Positions 23,251 through 30,280 of a DNA stretch of 42,064 nucleotides are shown piece by piece. Under the pieces are notes generated by a model. The model had not been told where the DNA came from. It saw only the letters and a list, made by a program, of their open reading frames with translations, and did not search any database. The stretch is taken from contig NZ_QHJH01000055.1 in NCBI RefSeq assembly GCF_003947455.1, positions 1 through 42,064 of the forward strand, written 5' to 3'. Source of the stretch: Streptomyces sp. WAC 04229. Its GTDB lineage: Bacteria; Actinomycetota; Actinomycetes; Streptomycetales; Streptomycetaceae. Every line of letters starts with the position of its first letter. Within the stretch, counting starts at the first letter, position 1. Both the position numbers and the translations under genes were made by a program.

Positions 23251-23955
23251 GTGAGCAGAGCAAAACTCAACCGATCCCGTCCCGCAGACACCGTCGAAGA
23301 AATCCTCGCCAAAGCCGGCGAAACCCTGCGCGCCCGCCGCCGCCCCTTCAACGAAGCCGACGGCCTGCGCCGCCTCGCCCGCAAATCCCCCCTGCCCCCC
23401 ACCCACGAAACCGCCCTGGTCACACGAGCCCGCCGCCAGCTCTCCGTCCTGACCCGCCTCTACCTCAAGAACTCCCAGGCCGCCCGGCACGTCGAGCAGC
23501 TCGCGGCCTGCCTCGGCGACGACGGCGACGGCAACCGCCACCCGCCCATCGAAGACCTCGACATCGACGGCGCCCAGCTCTTCGGCTGCATGCTCCACCT
23601 CGCCGACCACCCCCAGAGCGCCCAGTTCTGGTGGGAACTGGCAGCCGGCGCCGGCCACCTCGGCGCCACCTACTGCCTCTACCTCCACCACACCGCACAA
23701 GGAGCCCGCACCCAGGCAACCCACTGGATCGACCAACTGCGCCTGCAGGCGCCCGGCCTCGACGAGGAGTTCCTCCTCGGCACCGCCCGCTTCACCCAGT
23801 GGATGCACGAGCACCACCAGCCGACCGCCCACCCGTCCCTGCTCGACGAAGTCGTCCGCCTCGCCCTACACCACAGCGACGACCAGCCCCTGGTGTGCCG
23901 GCCCGAACGACAGATCGCCGACCGCCTCCACCACGTGGCAGCCCGCCGCTCCTGA
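23251..23955 (+). CDS. Sigma-linked helical protein, unknown function
   Basis: The 234-residue protein begins at GTG 23251, 4 nt after the sigma-like gene. The N-terminus is basic (SRAKLNRSRPADTVEEILAK, LRARRRPFNEADGLRRLARK). The C-terminal two thirds are helical and resemble Sel1/TPR-type packing (AQLFGCMLHLADHPQSAQFW, WELAAGAGHLGATYCLYLHH, LLGTARFTQWMHEHH). No catalytic motif is visible. In Streptomyces such proteins occur next to sigma-like genes; a role as its regulator or partner is inferred from the tight spacing only. Confidence 0.72.
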   Translation: MSRAKLNRSRPADTVEEILAKAGETLRARRRPFNEADGLRRLARKSPLPPTHETALVTRARRQLSVLTRLYLKNSQAARHVEQLAACLGDDGDGNRHPPIEDLDIDGAQLFGCMLHLADHPQSAQFWWELAAGAGHLGATYCLYLHHTAQGARTQATHWIDQLRLQAPGLDEEFLLGTARFTQWMHEHHQPTAHPSLLDEVVRLALHHSDDQPLVCRPERQIADRLHHVAARRS

Positions 23956-24062
23956 CCCCCGACAGCAGACAAGGAGCCCTCCCGCGGTCACCGGTTCCGA
24001 GGCCACCGACCGCAGAGCGAACTCCTCGCCCAGGACACCACCTCACGAAAGAGAGCGTCCTC

Positions 24063-24317
24063 ATGCCCAAGCGTACGCGCCGCGACGCCCGCACGACGGC
24101 ATCACAGAAAAGGCGGACCCGAACCAAGCCCAAGCCGACCACCGGCCCACACCCGCACACACGCGGCTCATGGCGGCCTGCCCGCCGCCGGAACAAACGC
24201 CGAAACCGCGACCACCACAGCACCCTCACCCAATACCTTCTGCGCGGCGCCGCCTACAGCACCGGAGCCGGCGTCATCGGCCTCCTCTTCTGGTCACTGC
24301 GCCTGTGGATGACCTAG
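24063..24317 (+). CDS. Small basic single-pass membrane protein
   Basis: The 84-residue protein has a strongly basic N-terminal 50 residues (MPKRTRRDARTTASQKRRTR and further R/K runs) and one C-terminal membrane helix (AAYSTGAGVIGLLFWSLRLW). GAAAGAGAG precedes ATG 24063. It follows the sigma-linked gene by about 107 bp on the same strand. The basic cytoplasmic part could contact DNA, RNA or acidic lipids; I recognise no family. Confidence 0.55.
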   Translation: MPKRTRRDARTTASQKRRTRTKPKPTTGPHPHTRGSWRPARRRNKRRNRDHHSTLTQYLLRGAAYSTGAGVIGLLFWSLRLWMT

Positions 24318-24391
24318 GTATGCACCTGCCAGCAGACCACCCACGAACCTGAAGTGATCACCCGCGACGGTGACGGCGGGGTGAGCGGTTG

Positions 24392-24478
24392 GTCAACCGT
24401 GTCCGAATCAGGCGCGCCACGGTCCACCCGTTGCTGGAAGCCGGCCACAGCCGCCGCTGCATCGAGCGTCAGCTATGA
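24392..24478 (+). pseudogene. ISL3-like transposase scrap
   Basis: The frame reads VNRVRIRRATVHPLLEAGHS and RRCIERQL before a stop at 24476-24478. It closely resembles a short internal segment found in Streptomyces ISL3-type transposases (pattern VHxLLxAGHSRRxIxRQL). No other part of the transposase or its inverted repeats is visible, so this is debris of an old insertion. Confidence 0.55.
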
Positions 24479-24722
24479 CGGGGGCGGTAGCGGGTCGACG
24501 GGCCCGGGCGGGGCATCCCGAAGGGCCTGGCGCCCCTCCGCGAGGGCCGGGCGGCAGCCATCGACGTGTTCATTCGGTCTGGTGGCTGGTCCTGCAGCAG
24601 CGAGCTGCGCGCGCCGGACCAGCCAGCAGCGCCCTCTATGCGCCCCGCTACTGTCATGATCAAGCGAGTGCGTGTTGACTTCCGAGTGTGGAACTGGGGG
24701 ATGAAATGAGGGCGCCATCAGG

Positions 24723-24884
24723 GTGGCGGCAGCCGCAGCGTTAACTCTCGTGATCGTTGGATGCTCGTCGAACGCTGACGCGAAGAAGGACCCCGGCAGC
24801 AACGGCGGAGGCGGTACAGACCCCACAGCCTCCGCTCTGAAGTTCGCCGTTCTCCGGACGCTCTGCTGTGTCTCATCTGGCTGA
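24723..24884 (+). pseudogene. Truncated lipoprotein gene
   Basis: A lipoprotein signal is evident: VAAAAALTLVIVGCSSNADA with lipobox VIVGC, followed by a Gly/Asn/Thr-rich linker (KKDPGSNGGGGTDPTASALK). After 53 residues the frame ends in CVSSG and a stop, exactly where the 14-bp inverted repeat begins (24861). The mature domain is missing. The apparent natural start ATG 24706 is in another frame, so an N-terminal frameshift may also be present. The end overlaps the convergent hydrolase gene by 12 nt. Confidence 0.6.
24861..24874. repeat. 14-bp inverted repeat, left copy
   Basis: CTCTGCTGTGTCTC here is the exact reverse complement of GAGACACAGCAGAG at 26707-26720. The pair brackets the lipase-like gene, and the left copy overlaps its stop codon. 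Confidence 0.8.
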
Positions 24885-26573
24885 ATCCTCAACTGGGAAC
24901 GTATCCGCACGCAGCGCCTCTATTGACTGCTGCAAAAGACCCGCGAAGCAGGTTCGGGTACTCTCCAGGTGCCGTGTGAGCCAGATTTCTAACTCGTCGT
25001 CTGCCGGTGCCGAGTAGCCGTCGACCGAAGTCCGTGTTTGGCAGATATGGTGGATAATTAGCCTGCGTACATCCGGATTATTGAAGTATCCGGTATGCAC
25101 CAACGTACTGTCACTCTCCATGAGGAACCTGCCAGAACCTTGACCGTCTTTCGACACGCCTTCCAATGCTGCAATAATCAGTAGCTCGCGCGCCTTTGGT
25201 GCGAGCATGGCATTGCAGTCAGTGACCTCCCGATCGATTTCACGAATGGTGCGAACAGGGAGGCCCAAGTGGGTGCAATCGTGATCCAGTGGTAGCGGCC
25301 AGGGTGAGACATAGGCGGCAACAGTGCGAGGAAGGTCAGATCCCTGGACGCTGCGCGCCAAGGTCCGGGCGATCTTTCGTGTCCACAACGGCGCGATCCA
25401 TCGATTTACCAAAGTGACGACTGGCTTGGTTGCGGACAATACAGAAGTGCGCCGAACGTGCGGCACCAGGGTGATCGTGCGAATAGGGTCCGGTATAGTC
25501 AAATTCGGTAGCGGTACCTGATTGGGGAGACGCGCCAATTTTCGGCGGGCGCTCAGGGCGCCCGATGACCACAGCAGCTCATACCTGACCTGGTGGTGAG
25601 CCAGAGCCGAGAGCATGTTAATGGCTTCATCAGATGGCGACCATAAGCCCAGCCAGCGCCCGGAGAACCGGCGGAAGACACCAGGTACAGCCCGCTCGCG
25701 ATCTAACAATGAATCATTATAGTCGCTGACTCTCATCGAGCGAAAAGTGACCAACCAGCACAAGGCGTAAGGGACACTCCACGCATTGGCGGTGTCGCTA
25801 GTTAGCACCGCCCTGCCCCAGTTCCACCCGAAAAGAGCAGCAGCAAAAGCTACTAGTGGAAGCGCCGTCAGCAACATCGGAATCAGAGCAACGTACGCTT
25901 TGCCCAAGATGCGCCAGGCTGATGGCGATTGGAGGGACAGGCAACGGGAAAGCAGCCCTCGGCGTACCGGCATGTAACGCATGAATGGGGTTCCGACGGT
26001 CGTCCAACTTCGCAAACCTTGCAATTTTGTCGCCGATCGAATGGCTTCATACTCGGACGAGTCAGGAAGATCCCGAGTCTTGTACCTCACCCACCAAGGG
26101 TCGTACTCGTCGCGCCGTAGCGGGATGAGCGGTTGGCCACCTGGTAGGACTTCAGGATCGTTCAAGGCCCGGCGCAGTTCCGCATAGACCCTCCCGTGAT
26201 TACGTGTAACTTCGGCGCTGACTAGGGCCTCCCATATTACGGAACCGCCATGACTATGGCCGACCAGGTGGTAATTCCGTCCTTCATGTTCGAGTTTCAG
26301 CATGAGCGCCAGCAATCTATTAGCTGCATGCAGTCGGCTAACCTGGCTGTTCGCGCCGTCCCATCGGAACAGTCGGACAGATTCGTCGGGCAGAGCGACG
26401 CCCGCCGGTAGGTGTTCTTGGAGCCATCGCCAGTTTGGACTGTCTCGCTGCCACCACTGGTCCCCCCCTTCACCGTCGGCGGTGGAGAAGGTGCCGTGAA
26501 CGAGGATGACAAGGTCGGGGAGTTGCTCAGGGTCAGCGGACGGTGAAGCAGGACCGGGGCGTGATGCTCGCAT
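24873..26573 (-). CDS. Lipase-like alpha/beta hydrolase with membrane segment
   Basis: The 566-residue protein has an N-terminal alpha/beta-hydrolase domain. The oxyanion motif is LVILVHGTFST (His26-Gly27-Thr28) and the nucleophile elbow is YHLVGHSHGGSVIWEAL (Ser107). A hydrophobic stretch at about 226-252 (ALIPMLLTALPLVAFAAALF) should insert in the membrane. A later HHQVRYELLWSSGALSARRK segment and a long C-terminal helical part follow. It may act on lipids or membrane esters. Base composition is lower in GC than the neighbours, with AT-rich codons (for example at 25040-25100), suggesting recent transfer. It sits between 14-bp inverted repeats and damaged genes. A phage-defence role is only a possibility. 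Confidence 0.72.
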   Translation of the reverse strand: MRASRPGPASPSADPEQLPDLVILVHGTFSTADGEGGDQWWQRDSPNWRWLQEHLPAGVALPDESVRLFRWDGANSQVSRLHAANRLLALMLKLEHEGRNYHLVGHSHGGSVIWEALVSAEVTRNHGRVYAELRRALNDPEVLPGGQPLIPLRRDEYDPWWVRYKTRDLPDSSEYEAIRSATKLQGLRSWTTVGTPFMRYMPVRRGLLSRCLSLQSPSAWRILGKAYVALIPMLLTALPLVAFAAALFGWNWGRAVLTSDTANAWSVPYALCWLVTFRSMRVSDYNDSLLDRERAVPGVFRRFSGRWLGLWSPSDEAINMLSALAHHQVRYELLWSSGALSARRKLARLPNQVPLPNLTIPDPIRTITLVPHVRRTSVLSATKPVVTLVNRWIAPLWTRKIARTLARSVQGSDLPRTVAAYVSPWPLPLDHDCTHLGLPVRTIREIDREVTDCNAMLAPKARELLIIAALEGVSKDGQGSGRFLMESDSTLVHTGYFNNPDVRRLIIHHICQTRTSVDGYSAPADDELEIWLTRHLESTRTCFAGLLQQSIEALRADTFPVEDSAR

Positions 26574-26692
26574 GACTCATTGATAGCGCCGTTGGCTCCG
26601 TTCGTCCTGAGTATCCAAACTCAGCTCATGACGCAGGCGTGTCAGCGCTCAGCACATCGCCCCCGTCTCACGATGACCGAGCCAGAGCGGCG

Positions 26693-26718
26693 CTGCTGTG
26701 TCTCGGGAGACACAGCAG
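26693..26718. repeat. Perfect palindrome at the right junction of the hydrolase module
   Basis: CTGCTGTGTCTC (26693-26704) and GAGACACAGCAG (26707-26718) are perfectly complementary with a GG spacer. The left arm copies the repeat at 24861-24874 in direct orientation, and the right arm is its inverted mate, so three copies of the same 12-mer exist in this island. Confidence 0.85.
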
Positions 26719-27177
26719 AGTCTGGAGAAAGACGGCTGGAGATGCCAGATCCACACAGCGACCCGACGTGTGTGGAGTCGGCACGGCACTAACCCCTCTC
26801 ACCAGTTCTCCGATGTCGCAGACGCTGTCGCCGGTCTGCCGGACGCCGTCCTCGACGGTGAGCTCGTCGCGGTCCTCACTGCCGGCTCCGGCGTAGCCTT
26901 CGATCGCCTGCAGACCCGCGCCGGTCGCCGCGGCCCGGCACGCGGCGCGGACTTCACCGTCCACGTCGCACTCTTCGACGTCCTCGCCGTCGACGACACC
27001 GACTGGAGGCCCCGTCCGTACACCGAGCGCCGCACCGAACTGCTGCGTCTCCTCGAAGGCAGCCCGCCCACATTGCGCGCGGTGCCAAGCACCGAAAGCC
27101 GCGGGCGAGCCCTCCAGTGGGTCGGCGCGCTCGCCGGTGTAGAAGGCCTGCTGGGCAAACGGACCAACGCACCGTAG
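26707..27177 (+). pseudogene. ATP-dependent DNA ligase relic (second, distinct ligase)
   Basis: The translation shows a damaged adenylation domain: SLEKDGWRCQIHTATRRVWS and RHGTNPSHQFSDVADAVAGL, then LPDAVLDGELVAV (motif III), DFTVHVALFDVLAVDD (motif IIIa) and LQWVGALAGVEGLLGKR (motif IV). Motif I, normally Lys-x-Asp-Gly, reads EKDG with one residue lost. Everything N-terminal to it is missing, starting at the palindrome. The frame stops at 27175-27177 before motif V and the OB fold. It differs in sequence from the LigC-type ligase at 3808/12040, so it is not a copy of that gene. It is almost certainly inactive. Confidence 0.85.
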
Positions 27178-27270
27178 GCAGCCAGCCTCCACCTTCAGGA
27201 GAACGCCTGCCACAGTGCTGGCCGCGGGAGTAGCATCCGCAGGTTCTGCACTCGGGGGAAAGGTGGATGG

Positions 27271-30102
27271 ATGCCGCACCTGCGGGCCTGGCTGGAGTTA
27301 TGGGCGGCGAGGGCCTTCGATTTCGTCGACGGTGCCGACAAGTCAGCGATCTACCAACGGGCCGTGCTGGCCGCAGTTGACGCGCCCGAGACGGAGCGGC
27401 TGCTCGGCAAACGTGCCGGCGTAGACCGCGACGCCGTCGTAGAGCGCATGACGACGACGCGATACCACCGCTACACCACCCTCCGGTGCCCCTCATCCCT
27501 GCTCGACAGAGCGATAGAGGACCTGGCCGAGGTCCGAGACAGACACGAGCGAGCGGCTCGAGCGACGCAGTGGGACTGGCGAGTCGTCTGCTCGCTGGTC
27601 GCTGCCGTCTCTTTTGCCCTGTTGATCTTCAGTGGCCCACTCGCCCTGCTCATAGCGGTGGTGGTGGCGGCAGTCACCATGGTCACGCTGTTCATCTGGC
27701 GGGGGTCCCGACTGTGGGCCAACCTGACACAGTGCCTGATAGCCGCAGGGCTCAAGGGCGCGTGGCTCCTTCAACGCATAGAGGTAGGAGCATGCGCCGC
27801 ACGCTGGGGTGAAGAACTGCAAGAGACAGGTACCGGTCCCGTGGTGGCCGATCTGGTCCGTCACATGCTGGGCGATGACCCCGACTCCCTCTTCATCCCC
27901 GATGACTACGAGTGGGGCCTGCGCGCGCCCCGAGCGCCCGGCTTCATCATCGAGAACGCGGCCCGGCGTCAACTCGAGCGCAAGCTCACCCACCTCGAGG
28001 ACGGCACCATCGCCGTCTGCGGCCCACGCGGTGCAGGCAAATCGACGCTACTGGAGCAGTGCGTCAAGAAGGCCGGCTTCGGCGTGATCGTCCAAGCGCC
28101 GGCCACCTACGCTCCACACGACTTTCTCCTGTCCCTGTCGGTCCAGCTGTGCGAGAAGTACATGCGGGCCCGGGGCTATGAACCCACCGGCTTCGCTCGC
28201 CTGTCGCCCGCGCGCCGAGCACTGCGGCGAGTCAGGCTCCAGGCCAAGCGGCTGAGCCGGTGGAGTTCCTTCGCAGTGCCCGCCACCGCCCTGGTGGTGT
28301 TAGGGCTTTCGGCCTCGGTCCGGTCGCTCTACGAGCAGTACGCCACGTCCGTATCCGATGTCGCGCGCACGTACACCGACGCCCTACGCAGCGACGTCAC
28401 GGCCATCTGGCAGGGCCACACCGTCGTCGCAAGCCTGGCCGTCACGATCGGCGGAATCGTCTGGTGGCAGTCAAGGCACACAGCCTTGCTGCCCCGGATG
28501 CTGGGACGCCTGTGGACGCGCGGTATCAGACCCATCGGACTGCTCCTGGCCTGGGCATCCGCTGCCACCCTGCTGCTGGACGAACAGATCCGTCAGCGGG
28601 CCCGGTACCTGCACAACACCCAGCCCGAGGCCCTCTACCAAGCCGTCGGCTACGCAGTAGGGCTGCTGTTCCTGTGGTCGTTCTTGCGCTTGATCCGCGA
28701 CTCGGAAGTCGAGTTCCCTCTCGGAAGGCGGCACATCTTCCTGGAGACGATCTTCCGCCCGATCAGCGCCGCCGTGGGCATCTACCTTCTGCTGTTCCTC
28801 ATCACAAATCCGCAGATACGGTCCCTTCTAGCGGATCCGGAAAACCCACTGCGACTGGCAGGCATCATCGCCGGATTCCTGCTGTCGAAGCTGGGGGACT
28901 GGCAGCCGCAGTCGGAAGAACCCGAGTTGGTCACGCGCTGCCAGAACCACCTCTACCGCCTTCAGACGATCCAGCAGGCCACCCACGGCCTGACCACCGG
29001 GAGCACTGCCCAGATCATGAGCCTGGGCACCAACCACTCCGCGTCTGTGTCCACCGTCCCCCCGAACTACCCGGAACTGGTGGAAGAATTTCGCGAACTG
29101 CTCAGGTGCATCGCCACCGAGAGGACCGAAGCGGGCAAGACCGTCGTGATCGCCATCGACGAAGTGGACCGCTTGGGCGCGGACACTGATGCGCTCGCGT
29201 TCCTCCGGGAGATCAAAGCCATCTTGGGCGTTCCTCTGGTCCACTACCTGATCTCGGTTGCTGAGGACGTGGGAGCCGCCTTCGTCCGCAGAGGACTTCC
29301 GCACCGGGACGCCACCGACAGCTCCCTGGACGACATCATCCATGTCCAGCCCAGCACCCTCAGCGACTCACGAGCCATCCTCGCCAGGCGCTCACAGACA
29401 CTGAAGGAACCCCACATCCTGCTCGCACACGCGCTGTCCGGCGGCATCCTGCGCGACCTGCTCCGCTACGGCCTACAGCTCCGCGAGACACAGGACAAGA
29501 CCCAGTCCTACGAGCTCACAGACATCTCCCGGCAACTCATCCTGGAAGAACTCGCGGAGACCTTTGCCGGCTTCCGCACCCTGCTGGGCAAACTGCAGTG
29601 GTCGCACGACACCAGCGGCGTCCTCGCTTCCTTCCGCACGCTCAGCAGCTACCTGCGAGACCCCTGTCCGTGCGTCGAAGCGGATGTACTCCGCACGCTT
29701 GATCACTTCGCCTTCCACGCCTACGGCGCCCACCCCCTTCCTGCGACAGCCGACGACTCGTCACATCGGCCACCAGACGATCCAGAGATCAGCGGCAGCG
29801 CACGCCAGCTCATCGACGAAGCATCCACGTACGCCTACTTCTCACTCACCCTGCTCGACATCTTCAGCACCGACGGACTCGAGCGCCGTACGGAACTGGC
29901 TGCCGGACACGGCCAGGAAGGCGATCCTGAACGGCTAGCCGATGCACGACAGGAACTCGGGATATCGCCCTACAGCGCCCGTCCTCTGATCGACAGCATT
30001 CGCAAGGCATGGTCCCTGCCTCTCGGACCGGACCCTGATAGTCGAATCCCGGCATCAACTGCGAGGTGCCCCCGCCACGGGAGCCACCCGAACATCCCGT
30101 GA
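27271..30102 (+). CDS. KAP-type membrane P-loop NTPase
   Basis: The protein has 943 residues. The Walker A motif is GPRGAGKST (251-259) and Walker B is TVVIAIDEVDRLG (Asp630-Glu631). Two helices precede the NTPase (about 105-145), and roughly six more lie between Walker A and B (from about 330 to 550). Membrane helices inserted inside the P-loop domain are the hallmark of KAP NTPases (Kidins220/PifA). PifA is known to exclude phage T7, and many bacterial KAP proteins are predicted immunity components. ATG 27271 follows GGGGGAAAGG. TTA codons at 27298 and 28300 make translation dependent on the bldA tRNA. No partner gene is adjacent, apart from the lipase-like gene beyond a ligase relic. Confidence 0.85.
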   Translation: MPHLRAWLELWAARAFDFVDGADKSAIYQRAVLAAVDAPETERLLGKRAGVDRDAVVERMTTTRYHRYTTLRCPSSLLDRAIEDLAEVRDRHERAARATQWDWRVVCSLVAAVSFALLIFSGPLALLIAVVVAAVTMVTLFIWRGSRLWANLTQCLIAAGLKGAWLLQRIEVGACAARWGEELQETGTGPVVADLVRHMLGDDPDSLFIPDDYEWGLRAPRAPGFIIENAARRQLERKLTHLEDGTIAVCGPRGAGKSTLLEQCVKKAGFGVIVQAPATYAPHDFLLSLSVQLCEKYMRARGYEPTGFARLSPARRALRRVRLQAKRLSRWSSFAVPATALVVLGLSASVRSLYEQYATSVSDVARTYTDALRSDVTAIWQGHTVVASLAVTIGGIVWWQSRHTALLPRMLGRLWTRGIRPIGLLLAWASAATLLLDEQIRQRARYLHNTQPEALYQAVGYAVGLLFLWSFLRLIRDSEVEFPLGRRHIFLETIFRPISAAVGIYLLLFLITNPQIRSLLADPENPLRLAGIIAGFLLSKLGDWQPQSEEPELVTRCQNHLYRLQTIQQATHGLTTGSTAQIMSLGTNHSASVSTVPPNYPELVEEFRELLRCIATERTEAGKTVVIAIDEVDRLGADTDALAFLREIKAILGVPLVHYLISVAEDVGAAFVRRGLPHRDATDSSLDDIIHVQPSTLSDSRAILARRSQTLKEPHILLAHALSGGILRDLLRYGLQLRETQDKTQSYELTDISRQLILEELAETFAGFRTLLGKLQWSHDTSGVLASFRTLSSYLRDPCPCVEADVLRTLDHFAFHAYGAHPLPATADDSSHRPPDDPEISGSARQLIDEASTYAYFSLTLLDIFSTDGLERRTELAAGHGQEGDPERLADARQELGISPYSARPLIDSIRKAWSLPLGPDPDSRIPASTARCPRHGSHPNIP

Positions 30103-30183
30103 GGGCAACTCGGTCGACCGCCGATGCGCAGCATTTGCATGGCCCGGCGGTCTGCCCAGAGCGGACTTCCTCCCGCCAAAACC

Positions 30184-30212
30184 GCCCGTCGCACGGGATC
30201 GGCGGTGAAGTT
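30184..30212. repeat. Imperfect 29-bp repeat upstream of the relaxase, copy A
   Basis: It contains GCCCGTCGCACGGGA followed by a TGAAG block. A related copy lies at 33724-33752 (GCCCGTCTCACGGGA). A further CACGGGATC is at 30232-30240, and the inverted CATCCCGTGAGG is at about 30094-30105. The GTCnCACGGGA core is itself partly palindromic. The site is 69 bp before the relaxase start and could be an oriT element or an operator. Confidence 0.5.
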
Positions 30213-30280
30213 CCAGTGAACCCTCCCGCCTCACGGGATCGAGTTTCTTTTGCAGGTCAGAGCCGGTGTGTGCTGGGGCG

